Origin: Hymenobacter fodinae
GTDB lineage: Bacteria > Bacteroidota > Bacteroidia > Cytophagales > Hymenobacteraceae
Assembly: GCF_004745825.1 (NCBI RefSeq)
Contig: NZ_SRLA01000002.1
Coordinates: 186,001 to 250,000 of the forward strand
Length of the DNA stretch: 64,000 bases
Direction: 5' to 3'
This document shows, in pieces, positions 50,831 to 58,069 of this stretch. Made by a program: the position numbers and the translations under genes. The stretch's first letter is position 1. Each line of letters opens with the position of its first letter. Below the pieces are notes generated by a model. It had not been told where the DNA came from. It searched no databases and saw nothing but the letters and a program-made list of their open reading frames with translations.

Positions 50831-51909
50831 CAGGCAGCGGCGAAAAGAGAGGGTTGAGCAAGGGCAGCTTTCTTACCCTTGGGTTTCACTACCAGCGGCC
50901 CGGTAATGGGCTCCAGCTGGTGCAGGTGGCGGAGCAGGCCGAAGCACATTTCTACATCACGTAGGGCGCGGTGGGCACCATGGGTGGCAATGCCGAAGTC
51001 GGCGCACAGCTCACCTAGGCCATGTTTGCGGTTAGGTAGGCGCTGCTTAGAGAGAGCCAGGGTACAAAACCACTCATTGGATAGGGGCGCCGGCGCACCC
51101 AGACGAGTGCGGGCAGCTTCCAGAATGCGGCGGTCAGCACTCAGGTTGTGGCACACGAGTAGCGAGTTGCCGGCCAGCTTCTTGAATTGCTGCAGCACGG
51201 CCTTTTCCTCGGGCGCGTTCCACACGTCGGCGTTGCTGATGCCCGTGAGGTTGGCCACGTGGTAGTTCAGCTCCCCACGGAAGCGCACGAAGGTTTGCAA
51301 CTGGCCAATGGGCTGCCAGTCTTGGTAGCGGATAGCCGCCAGCTCCAGCATGTCGGTGCCCTGAAACTCAATATCTAAGACCGTGAAGTCGTAGAGGTAG
51401 TAATGGGCGTGCAAGTCGGCTACTACTTCAGCGGACAGCGCTGGCAGCTCAGCAAACGGTACCGCTACGGGCTCGGCTACGTCGGCCTCCTCGGCGGCGT
51501 GCTGGGCCCTGCTCATGCCTTTCTTGAGTGACTTCGAAAACTCTGTTTCCTTGGCTAGCTCTTCGGCCTTCTTCTTTTCGTAGGCCAGCACGACTTCTAG
51601 GGCTGCCTCATACTCCGCTGCTGAGCAGGCTACGGCACCTACAGGCACACCTAGCTGCTCACCTTCTATTTCAACGTACTTCGGCGGCGTCTTCTCACCG
51701 GGCTTACCGGGCCAGTCGGGGTTGAGCTTCTGCCGAAAGGTGGCCGCACTACGGTACACGAAGCCATCTTCGTAGACGCTGACCTGAGCCAGTCGGCCCG
51801 TAGCATCACGGTAGAAGTATTCGTCTTTGTGGGCGCAAGCTTTCTTCTTAGCGGTAGCATCATCAACACCACGGCTCAAGTAGGAGCGGAGTTTGAAGTA
51901 GCTAGACAT
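50830..51909 (-). CDS. DnaQ-like 3'-5' exonuclease
   Basis: 359 residues. The N-terminal 150 residues are a WYL-less, phage-specific region with a helical KKKAEELAKETEFSKSLKKG. Residues about 170-350 are a DEDDh exonuclease: DIEFQG for Exo I (D and E), LVCHNLSADRRIL for Exo II (D) and HGAHRALRDVEMCFGL for Exo III (His and Asp). Possible jobs are proofreading or DNA end processing during phage replication. A Shine-Dalgarno (AAAGGAGGT) lies just upstream of 51909. It overlaps the initiator by one base. Confidence 0.85.
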   Translation of the reverse strand: MSSYFKLRSYLSRGVDDATAKKKACAHKDEYFYRDATGRLAQVSVYEDGFVYRSAATFRQKLNPDWPGKPGEKTPPKYVEIEGEQLGVPVGAVACSAAEYEAALEVVLAYEKKKAEELAKETEFSKSLKKGMSRAQHAAEEADVAEPVAVPFAELPALSAEVVADLHAHYYLYDFTVLDIEFQGTDMLELAAIRYQDWQPIGQLQTFVRFRGELNYHVANLTGISNADVWNAPEEKAVLQQFKKLAGNSLLVCHNLSADRRILEAARTRLGAPAPLSNEWFCTLALSKQRLPNRKHGLGELCADFGIATHGAHRALRDVEMCFGLLRHLHQLEPITGPLVVKPKGKKAALAQPSLFAAA

Positions 51910-52348
51910 GAGCTACCTCCTTTCTGTCTGGATCGTTGAATATGCCCCTGTGAATGCGAATGGTGCAATCATAGAAGTCCTGCAACAGCAACTCTCTAAT
52001 ATCTTCCAGCACACACCAGAGCATGAAGAAAGGCTGGGGTTGATTGAATAAACTCCAGCCAGTTACCTCGGAAGGGTGAAGCAGAAAAGCTGCGTAGAGC
52101 GTTTCCTTTTGCTCATCAAGACCCTTGAATAGACCTGCATAAGTCGCAGGCTTCTGAAAGCGTGTAATTCGAGAAGCACTGGTTTGCTTTCCACTTTTAG
52201 CCAGACAGCCAATGCTGTGCACCAACGAGCCTACTTCCAGGCCGAACAGAGCCCGCTTTTCAAGTGCTGGTTCACCCAACAGAAAAGGGTGGCCATCCCG
52301 AGAGACGGAGTAGTTGGGCTTACAGGAAGATGTTCTATTAACTTCCAT
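51902..52348 (-). CDS. Hypothetical early phage protein
   Basis: 148 residues with no known motif. An acidic-aromatic C-terminal segment (PFFMLWCVLEDIRELLLQDF) and HPFLLGEPALEKRALFGLEV near the start give a mixed fold. It overlaps the exonuclease start by eight bases. It begins just after the hairpin at 52380-52404, so it may have its own promoter in that gap. Confidence 0.5.
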   Translation of the reverse strand: MEVNRTSSCKPNYSVSRDGHPFLLGEPALEKRALFGLEVGSLVHSIGCLAKSGKQTSASRITRFQKPATYAGLFKGLDEQKETLYAAFLLHPSEVTGWSLFNQPQPFFMLWCVLEDIRELLLQDFYDCTIRIHRGIFNDPDRKEVAHV

Positions 52349-52379
52349 CAGTACAATGCGTTAGGATTGGCACAAAAGA

Positions 52380-52404
52380 GCCCCGCCACCACGGGCAGCG
52401 GGGC
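52380..52404 (-). terminator. Terminator after the 52413 gene
   Basis: GCCCCGC (52380-52386) with GCGGGGC (52398-52404); - strand T-run TCTTTTGTG. Confidence 0.65.
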
Positions 52405-52412
52405 AACTGGAC

Positions 52413-53207
52413 TTAGAAAGGGTCGGTGCTGGCAGCCTTTCGGCCTCCTACTGTGCGCGTCTTACCACCGGGGGCAGTCACCTCCATCGTGAGCTTGCTT
52501 TTATCCAAAGCATCTATCAGCTCCTCGGCTATTTCTAAGGCAGAGCGTGGCTCAGGGTCTTTACCGAACAGCTCCAGCTGCTCACCACCTTCCCCATACT
52601 TGCCATTCATGAAGGCCACTAGCTCGGTCTTCAGCTCATCAAGCGCGTTGCGCATCTGCTCAAAGAAGGGGTACTCCCATTCTTCCGGCTCCTCATCCGC
52701 ATCGAGGCTGAGGCGCACATCTACCACGGGCGTTTCTACCTTCAGCGAGTGGCCTAGGCTACGATACCGGGCCCGCTTCGAACCCTTGAGCACCACACCT
52801 TTCGGTTTCCAGATCACAGAAGTGCAGCGATAGTTTTCCAGTAGAGGATGCACGTAGGCTTCACCACTTTCCACTGCATCACGCAGCAGGTTGCGCACGG
52901 CAACGGCCGGCGGCAACTGGGTGTAGGCGGGAGCTGGGTAGAGCTGCGTATCCGTCAGGCTCTCGGTGAGCAGGCACATGTGCAGCGTTAGGCGACGCAG
53001 GCACTTGAGCAGTTCAGGGTGTGGCTTGCGGTGGCGCGTAATGGTGAACTCATCACCAGCATCATCACTGTGGCGGTAACCTACCAGCGTGAGGTTGAAC
53101 TCATCCGTGAGGGTAACGGATGAGAAGTCGAAGTAAACCGTGTTGGCTTCAACTACAGGGGCGGCAACGTCGGCAGCACCAGTGCCGGTCAGATAGGATT
53201 CTTGCAT
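52413..53207 (-). CDS. Conserved-looking phage protein, unknown
   Basis: 264 residues. Beta-rich N-terminal half (TVYFDFSSVTLTDEFNLTLV, then KPKGVVLKGSKRARYRS) and a helical acidic C-terminal half (ALEIAEELIDALDKSKLTME). No family recognised. It is one gene away from the possible recombination protein and could be its partner. Its start is preceded by CTAAC, a word that recurs before starts in this region. Confidence 0.5.
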   Translation of the reverse strand: MQESYLTGTGAADVAAPVVEANTVYFDFSSVTLTDEFNLTLVGYRHSDDAGDEFTITRHRKPHPELLKCLRRLTLHMCLLTESLTDTQLYPAPAYTQLPPAVAVRNLLRDAVESGEAYVHPLLENYRCTSVIWKPKGVVLKGSKRARYRSLGHSLKVETPVVDVRLSLDADEEPEEWEYPFFEQMRNALDELKTELVAFMNGKYGEGGEQLELFGKDPEPRSALEIAEELIDALDKSKLTMEVTAPGGKTRTVGGRKAASTDPF

Positions 53208-53219
53208 GAAGAGAAAGAG

Positions 53220-54101
53220 TTAGGCGGGAATGGCTTGGAGTTGAGCTTGTGCTTCGCGCACTTCGCGGCGCAGGTCTTCAGCTTTGGCTGTAAGCGCACT
53301 AGCGCGGGCCATCAGGTGCTCGTAGTATTCTTGGCCGATAGCAGTTGCATTCTTATTGGCCCAAATCCGCATCTGATTGCGCGCGGTGGCTAATGCCTTC
53401 GCTGGGTCTTTCCGCTCAGCTATCACGGCTGGCAGCTTGGCCAGTGTGTTATCTACCCAACTCTCTGGGCGCTGATCTACGGGTACCGACAGCAGCATAT
53501 CCCGTTCCTCCTTATCCAGCTCGGGAGAGGCAATGAGTTTTACCAGCTGCTGAAGCTTGGACTCTGTGGCCTTATCCGGAGCGGGGGCGCTTGGCTCTGC
53601 AGTAGTGGGTGCTGCCTGGGGTACCGAAGCCGGCGCGCTGGCCTCGGGTGCGGGCGCGGCTACCGTAGGGCGGGGCGCTTCAGCCTGGGGCGCTGGGTTG
53701 TTGGCCCGGCTAAAATCGTCGGCTTCATCTTCCCCAAACACGCCCATGGCATAGAAATCCGTGAGCTGGAGCACGCACCTAGACTTGGCGCGCTTCTCGG
53801 CCATTTCCACGTAGTACTTATTCTGGCTGGTATCCTTGCCAGCGGAGCCGTAGGTTTCGGCCGTTACGCAGTTGGTGCCTTTGCCCATCTTGCCCGTGGC
53901 CTTCACCACGGCGAAGTCTGGCTGCACCTTCACTAGTTTATAGGCTAGCCGAATGCCGGCCTTGGCTGCTATCTTCTCAATGCCGGTGCGGCGGATAATG
54001 GTATAGTGCTGGTGCTTGTGCACATCCTCTTTCAGCAAGCCATACTCGGTGTAGAGACGGTTCAGCTTATCTTGCTGTGACTCAGTTTTAGTGGAATCCA
54101 T
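53220..54101 (-). CDS. Possible recombination protein (tentative)
   Basis: 293 residues. The N-terminal 130 residues have TIIRRTGIEKIAAKAGIRLA, then FAVVKATGKM and AEKRAKSRCVLQLTDFYAMG with GEDEADDF. This is the pattern of a phage protein group often linked with single-strand annealing or Rad52-like recombination functions, but I cannot confirm the fold. A long Pro/Ala linker leads to a helical C-terminal domain (AIGQEYYEHLMARASALTAK). It overlaps a + strand -7-like box at its start codon. Confidence 0.55.
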   Translation of the reverse strand: MDSTKTESQQDKLNRLYTEYGLLKEDVHKHQHYTIIRRTGIEKIAAKAGIRLAYKLVKVQPDFAVVKATGKMGKGTNCVTAETYGSAGKDTSQNKYYVEMAEKRAKSRCVLQLTDFYAMGVFGEDEADDFSRANNPAPQAEAPRPTVAAPAPEASAPASVPQAAPTTAEPSAPAPDKATESKLQQLVKLIASPELDKEERDMLLSVPVDQRPESWVDNTLAKLPAVIAERKDPAKALATARNQMRIWANKNATAIGQEYYEHLMARASALTAKAEDLRREVREAQAQLQAIPA

Positions 54102-54134
54102 ATATTTGCGGCTGTTAAGACTTTGAGTAATAGG

Positions 54135-54162
54135 CGGCGCTACCTTCCGAGGGGTAGCGCCG
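54135..54162. terminator. Hairpin between early genes
   Basis: CGGCGCTACC with its complement (54135-54144, 54153-54162). The T-run lies on the + strand (CTGTTTT), so it looks like a + strand terminator although the genes run leftward. Confidence 0.45.
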
Positions 54163-54170
54163 CTACTGTT

Positions 54171-54392
54171 TTAGGGGCGGGCATCACTCGGATACCATCC
54201 GTACTTCGGCAGGGGCACCTCCTTATCTTGCAGCAAGCCTAGTGCTGGCTGCTTAGCCTTCTTGGGCTGGGCCAGCTTGCAGCTACCGAGGATGGCCAGG
54301 CCTACACAAGCCAGGAAGACAAGTACCCAGTAGGCAGTGGCGCGGGTAGCTTTCTGCTCGGGCGTGGGGGCGGGAAGGTGGTGGCGTATCAT
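54171..54392 (-). CDS. Small membrane protein
   Basis: 73 residues from the ATG at 54392 (the ORF extends to 54494 but the upstream part overlaps two coupled genes). A single membrane span (AYWVLVFLACVGLAILGSC) follows a 20-residue cytoplasmic part; the C-terminal 30 residues are outside. The GSC at the end of the span might be a lipobox. The start overlaps the stop of the 25-residue ORF as ATGA. Confidence 0.6.
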   Translation of the reverse strand: MIRHHLPAPTPEQKATRATAYWVLVFLACVGLAILGSCKLAQPKKAKQPALGLLQDKEVPLPKYGWYPSDARP

Positions 54393-54466
54393 TTGGCGGC
54401 AGTGGCTTGGAGGGTGATGAGCAGCAGGGCCAGCGGCCCGGCGTAGGCGACGCGTCCGACTTTCAT
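54389..54466 (-). CDS. 25-residue peptide coupled by ATGA overlaps
   Basis: It reads MKVGRVAYAGPLALLLITLQ and ends ATAAK. A short hydrophobic core after basic residues gives it the look of a signal or membrane peptide. Its start overlaps the stop of the 54463 gene as ATGA, and its stop overlaps the start of the 54171 gene the same way. Two coupled overlaps make it likely translated. Confidence 0.55.
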   Translation of the reverse strand: MKVGRVAYAGPLALLLITLQATAAK

Positions 54467-54918
54467 GGCTGGGCAGGATTAAGGGCCAACTCAATCAGTT
54501 GCAGCTCCATCATGCGCGCAGCCACGACTGCTTCCTGTTCTGAATCCGTAGTGGCCTCCTGGTATTCGATGCGGGCATTTTCCTTCCGCTCATCTAGCAA
54601 TTCCTGCACGGCTTGTAGCCGCTTCACCAATACCTTATTGGTTTGCTGCATGCTCGCGTAGTTGCCGAGGTGGGCTTGTAACTCTTCTAGATTGGAGCTA
54701 TACACAGCATGCTGTCTGCCAAACTCCGTAGCTATGGCAACGGCGTGCTCTCTGGGCAACTCACGTAAGAGGCCTTGCAGCGTATGCGTCATAGCCTCAC
54801 CTGCATTGAAGGCAGTAGCTTTAGGAGCATTAAGCCGCTCCTTTACTTCCTCAATCTCTTCCCTCGACACTAAAGGGGTAAGTAGACTGATAATGTGTAT
54901 TACTTGATCTTTCGTCAT
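54463..54918 (-). CDS. Helical early phage protein
   Basis: 151 residues, nearly all helix: VIHIISLLTPLVSREEIEEV, then a long coiled coil around LEELQAHLGNYASMQQTNKV. It is acidic and soluble. No family recognised. It is followed by the two small membrane ORFs through ATGA overlaps. A + strand -7-like box overlaps its start codon. Confidence 0.55.
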   Translation of the reverse strand: MTKDQVIHIISLLTPLVSREEIEEVKERLNAPKATAFNAGEAMTHTLQGLLRELPREHAVAIATEFGRQHAVYSSNLEELQAHLGNYASMQQTNKVLVKRLQAVQELLDERKENARIEYQEATTDSEQEAVVAARMMELQLIELALNPAQP

Positions 54919-54948
54919 CTTTGCAGTGTTAAAAAAGAGTTAGTGAAT

Positions 54949-54975
54949 GGCTCCTAGGATTCCGGCCTAGGAGCC
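54949..54975. terminator. Hairpin between early genes
   Basis: GGCTCCTAGG (54949-54958) with CCTAGGAGCC (54966-54975), followed by GTTTTGCGTTTT on the + strand. Confidence 0.5.
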
Positions 54976-54985
54976 GTTTTGCGTT

Positions 54986-55294
54986 TTAGGCGGTAGGCTG
55001 TGCGGTGGCTGGCTCTCCGAATGCCCGCTGAAACTGATAGCCTTCACTGAGCGGTGTCTTATCCTTCGGCTGGTAGGCGCAGGCCTTAGCTACCTGCAAT
55101 TCCACCATAGCTTTCTCCCGCGCATCGTGCAGCTCCTGTATAGTCTTCCTGCTCAGATCGTACACCGTCCCAGCCAGTACCCCTGTAGCCATTAAGGCAT
55201 GATGCAGGGTCTCAGCACCTTGGAGTGCACCGATTGCTTTCTGATGATTGAAGTGAGCTGTTTGCAGAGCTTCTTGTTCTTTGGTGAATGCCAT
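54986..55294 (-). CDS. Helical early phage protein
   Basis: 102 residues. Helical N-terminal part (EQEALQTAHFNHQKAIGALQ, AETLHHALMATGVLAGTVYD), then a Pro/Ala tail. Not recognised. Eleven bases separate it from the upstream gene. Confidence 0.5.
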   Translation of the reverse strand: MAFTKEQEALQTAHFNHQKAIGALQGAETLHHALMATGVLAGTVYDLSRKTIQELHDAREKAMVELQVAKACAYQPKDKTPLSEGYQFQRAFGEPATAQPTA

Positions 55295-55304
55295 AGTGGT
55301 GGGA

Positions 55305-55706
55305 TTAAGCGGCTAGTGGTAGTTGAGTGCGGCTAGCTTGGTAGCGCTTCTCGGTTTCCTTGCGCACATTCTTGAGCCAGCGCAGTAGCTCACTCCAATC
55401 GGAGCGGGTTTCGAGAGCATCTAGTAGGCTATCTATCTCAGCCTGCGAGTAGACCCGAGCGGCATTCTTGGCCTTGGTCTGCTTGTAAATGAGCTGGCGT
55501 AGCTCAGCCAGCACGACGAAGGGGGCTAGCTCGGGCTCTTTGCCGCAGCGGATAGCGTAGATGGTTTCTGCTATCCGTAGGCGGTCCTGCCACTCTGAGG
55601 GGTTGACGTTGCTCGGCATCAAGGCGAAGGCTTCCCAAGTGGCAAACTTGCTGTCACTGTGGAAGAGCAGGCCGTTGAGGCGTTGGCGTTCGTGATAGCA
55701 GCCCAT
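55305..55706 (-). CDS. Hypothetical early phage protein
   Basis: 133 residues. The segment SDSKFATWEAFALMPSNVNP and the helical C-terminal half (LLRWLKNVRKETEKRYQASR) resemble nothing I can name. Basic at the C-terminus. Two bases separate it from the preceding zinc-ribbon gene. Confidence 0.5.
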   Translation of the reverse strand: MGCYHERQRLNGLLFHSDSKFATWEAFALMPSNVNPSEWQDRLRIAETIYAIRCGKEPELAPFVVLAELRQLIYKQTKAKNAARVYSQAEIDSLLDALETRSDWSELLRWLKNVRKETEKRYQASRTQLPLAA

Positions 55707-55708
55707 AC

Positions 55709-55975
55709 CTACTCTTCGATTTTCACCCCGCAGAAAGGGCAGTAGGTGTGATACATGCAGGTGATTTTCTTCTGAGTGGCACCTGTGCTACCATCGTTCT
55801 TAATGCGGGTAGTCTTGTATTCAAATTCATCGTAGCCGCGCTGGGCAGGACCTTTACCGAAGCTGATGGCTACATTCAGGAAGCCAGCCCCTTTGCTGAT
55901 AATGGCCTTGCCCTTGTCGCGCTCTGTGAGGTGGGCTAGTATCTGCTCTTCCGATTCTTTGATGCAGTTGCACAT
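55709..55975 (-). CDS. Zinc-ribbon early protein
   Basis: 88 residues. It has CNC at the N-terminus and CPFCGVKIEE at the C-terminus, with another Cys in KKITCMYHTY, which together could form a zinc ribbon. Short strands lie between (FLNVAISFGKGPAQ). Phage relatives of this kind are common and of unknown role. Confidence 0.6.
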   Translation of the reverse strand: MCNCIKESEEQILAHLTERDKGKAIISKGAGFLNVAISFGKGPAQRGYDEFEYKTTRIKNDGSTGATQKKITCMYHTYCPFCGVKIEE

Positions 55976-55979
55976 AGCT

Positions 55980-56291
55980 CTATTGGATAGCAGTGAGTTG
56001 AAAGCACTCCTGCGCTTGGGCCCGCAGGTTCATCTGGTGGGCGTGCCACAGGGATTCATCCAGCAGGCAGAGGCCTAGGTGCAGGCGGGCGTAGATCACC
56101 ACAGCTTGACGGGCGGCGGGCATATCACTGGCTGGAATGCCATCAAGGGCCGATTCCATGAACTTGTACTCAGTGAGATTCACGCGCAGCTTCAACTTCT
56201 CAGCGGCCCACATCTGGGTAGGCGCTTCCGTAGTTGTAGCAATATCAAAGTGAGTGATCGGGGCAGGTATGCCGAGTTGACGCTTTTGCAT
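55980..56291 (-). CDS. Hypothetical early phage protein
   Basis: 103 residues. A helical C-terminal part (AARQAVVIYARLHLGLCLLD) follows a KLRVNLTEYKFMESALDG segment. Not recognised. Its start codon overlaps the + strand TATCTTTG box at 56292-56299. Confidence 0.5.
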   Translation of the reverse strand: MQKRQLGIPAPITHFDIATTTEAPTQMWAAEKLKLRVNLTEYKFMESALDGIPASDMPAARQAVVIYARLHLGLCLLDESLWHAHQMNLRAQAQECFQLTAIQ

Positions 56292-56299
56292 TATCTTTG
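56292..56299 (+). promoter_or_regulatory. Possible + strand -7 box in the early region
   Basis: TATCTTTG on the + strand, but without a -33 element. With the hairpin at 56328-56364 it could drive a short antisense RNA of about 60 bases. Confidence 0.3.
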
Positions 56300-56327
56300 T
56301 GTCCGTTAGAAAGAAATGTTGATGAGT

Positions 56328-56364
56328 GCCCTAGTCGTGTGTCCAGCACGGCTGGGGCGTTTTT
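56328..56364 (+). terminator. Hairpin with + strand T-run
   Basis: A 12-bp stem with two G-U pairs (56328-56339 with 56347-56358), then GTTTTT. No + strand gene precedes it. The rest of 56292-56367 holds no gene. Confidence 0.5.
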
Positions 56365-56367
56365 CGT

Positions 56368-56673
56368 TTAGGCGTTGGCGTTGATGTCGCCGTACCATTC
56401 GCGAACCGCCTGTTCGGTTACCAGATATTTATCACCAGCGCGGCGGTGACGTATGCCGCCGTGGCATTCAGGCAGGTTCAGGTATTTGATGAGGGTAGGC
56501 CGGCTCATTTTCATGCGCTTCGTCAAGGCCTTTAGGTCATAGACCTCTTTCAATGCAGCCTGCAGTTCAGCCTCTTTAGCCTGAGCCTTACCAACTTCAA
56601 TCACATACTGTGCTTCCTGCGGAGCGCTCAGCATGACGTTGAGCGTAGTTCCAGGGGGGAGGGCTAGCTGCAT
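56368..56673 (-). CDS. HTH protein, excisionase-like
   Basis: 101 residues. A coiled segment (EAELQAALKEVYDLKALTKR) leads into a MerR/Xis-type helix-turn-helix (MKMSRPTLIKYLNLPECHGG, then DKYLVTEQAVREWY). Second of two related-looking HTH genes at the start of the early operon; excisionase or early regulator are plausible. Five bases separate it from the gene before. Confidence 0.65.
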   Translation of the reverse strand: MQLALPPGTTLNVMLSAPQEAQYVIEVGKAQAKEAELQAALKEVYDLKALTKRMKMSRPTLIKYLNLPECHGGIRHRRAGDKYLVTEQAVREWYGDINANA

Positions 56674-56677
56674 ATGA

Positions 56678-57004
56678 CTAGGCGGCTTTGTCTTCAGAAG
56701 ACCCGACTATAGCCATGGGTACAAGCCCATCTTCAAAGCGGCGAACTGAGCGCTCCGACACGATGATTTTGCCATCAATAGGGTATGGCTGGAGCTTCCC
56801 TGCAGCGATGTACTTAAGGATGGAATTGCGGCTCATTGCCAGACGCACTGTCAAGCGGTCGTCATAGTCCAAGCCAGATGTTCTTTTATCGCTCAGAATG
56901 AAGCGCTGGCTTAACTGCTGGGCATTCGCCTTAGCAGCGAACATCATCTGCTTCTCCTCTGTAGTTTCAGGCGTTACGTCGATTGAGTTGTAAGACACTC
57001 TCAT
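56678..57004 (-). CDS. HTH early regulator or excisionase
   Basis: 108 residues. The C-terminal half has a MerR/Xis-like HTH (RLTVRLAMSRNSILKYIAAG, LQPYPIDGKIIVSERSVRRF), the pattern of phage excisionases that bend att DNA. The helical N-terminal part is QRFILSDKRTSGLDYDD. Opposite to the repressor gene and just leftward of the operators, it is where a Cro- or Xis-like protein is expected. Related in style to the next gene. Confidence 0.6.
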   Translation of the reverse strand: MRVSYNSIDVTPETTEEKQMMFAAKANAQQLSQRFILSDKRTSGLDYDDRLTVRLAMSRNSILKYIAAGKLQPYPIDGKIIVSERSVRRFEDGLVPMAIVGSSEDKAA

Positions 57005-57078
57005 TTGAATTTTAGGTGAAGGGTGTTAGAGTATATTTTGATTAGTTGGAGAAAGTTGGAGATACAGGTCAAATTTTT

Positions 57079-57258
57079 TTAGCCTCCAAATCCCAGTTTA
57101 GTGGCCATCTCTACAAGCCACTCCCTGTGTATGTCCTTCATGGTCACATCTTCACCAGCTAACTGGCGCTTAAGGCTTTCATCTCGAATAGCCTTATTCA
57201 CCCATTTAGGCACTTCCGCCGTCATAGGGATGGGTTTGGGTGCTGTTGAGGTTTCCAT
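57079..57258 (-). CDS. First gene of the early operon, 59 aa
   Basis: Just below usual size cut-offs. It begins METSTAPKPIPMTAEVPKWV and continues with a helix (NKAIRDESLKRQLAGEDVTM) and KDIHREWLVEMATKLGFGG. It has the composition of real coding sequence and fills the otherwise empty stretch between the HTH gene and the operators. Not recognised. It begins 1-2 helical turns from the inverted repeats at 57284-57304, so it would be directly under repressor control. Confidence 0.6.
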   Translation of the reverse strand: METSTAPKPIPMTAEVPKWVNKAIRDESLKRQLAGEDVTMKDIHREWLVEMATKLGFGG

Positions 57259-57283
57259 AATGGTCTATTTTGGTTTGCTTTGA

Positions 57284-57348
57284 CAAGTATATTGGTAATA
57301 CTTGGAAAGTCCTAGTAATGTTTGGTAATAATTTCCAATAACTCCAAG
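57284..57348. promoter_or_regulatory. Probable repressor operators between early operon and repressor gene
   Basis: Inverted repeat CAAGTAT (57284-57290) with ATACTTG (57298-57304); direct repeat TTGGTAATA at 57292-57300 and 57322-57330, 30 bases apart; CTTGGA (57301-57306) with TCCAAG (57343-57348). The 128-bp gap divides the two divergent transcription units. Confidence 0.65.
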
Positions 57349-57386
57349 TTATCTCTAGAATTGTGGAGGCATAACCTGCTTCCGAG

Positions 57387-58067
57387 ATGAAAACACCCGA
57401 CCACGAAACCAACCAAGCTACACGTTTAAAAAAGCTCCGGCGCCTTGCTGGCCTCTCACAAGAGGCTGCAGCCCGTCAGGTCGGGGTTTCTGATGCGTCC
57501 ATCTCTTTATATGAAAAAGATGAGACGATGCAGATTAAAATGCCGGTATTAAAGAAGCTGGCGGAGATTTATCACACCACGCCTGAGTACATAGAAACTG
57601 GAGTACGTACGGGCAAAGAATCGTTTAATAGTATGCCTACCCGCATTATAGTTACCAACAATCAGCAGAAGGCCCAGACCTTAATGGTGCCAGTTAAAGC
57701 TGAGGCAGGCTATCGGAAGAGCTTTAACGATGAAGAGTACCTAGGCACACTACCTACTTATTCACTTCCAGGATTTGAACACGGCAACTACCGCATGTTC
57801 GAAGTCTCAGGCAATAGCATGATGCCCAATTTTGAGCCTGGAGATATTGTTATCTGCGAGTTCGTTGACTCAGCATCTGAGATAGTTGATGGGACTGTCT
57901 ATGTTATTGTGACTACAGATGGTATTTGCCTAAAGCGAGTAACGAACCTGGTAGATAAAAAAGGCTACCTGATTATCGAATCCGATAACCCAGAATTCAA
58001 GCCCGATCTAATCCAGCCAGATGAAGTACTGGAAATGTGGTCGTATCGGAAGAAGCTAACTATATAG
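57387..58067 (+). CDS. LexA-like phage repressor (XRE HTH plus S24 peptidase)
   Basis: 226 residues. The HTH (LKKLRRLAGLSQEAAARQVG, then VSDASISLYEKDE) spans residues 15-70. The C-terminal S24 domain has the nucleophile Ser144 in GNSMMPNFEPGD and Lys183 in ICLKRVTN. A107-G108 in KAEAGYRK is the likely self-cleavage point. It should hold the lysogenic state and be cleaved upon RecA activation. The antirepressor cassette at 31-36 kb offers a second way to inactivate it. Divergent from the early operon across the operators; followed by integrase. Confidence 0.95.
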   Translation: MKTPDHETNQATRLKKLRRLAGLSQEAAARQVGVSDASISLYEKDETMQIKMPVLKKLAEIYHTTPEYIETGVRTGKESFNSMPTRIIVTNNQQKAQTLMVPVKAEAGYRKSFNDEEYLGTLPTYSLPGFEHGNYRMFEVSGNSMMPNFEPGDIVICEFVDSASEIVDGTVYVIVTTDGICLKRVTNLVDKKGYLIIESDNPEFKPDLIQPDEVLEMWSYRKKLTI

Positions 58068-58069
58068 CG

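Noticed and set aside
57206..57412. A 68-codon leftward ORF across the operators
   Set aside because: It overlaps the repressor start and the operator repeats; the 59-residue ORF at 57079-57258 in another frame has coding-like composition.
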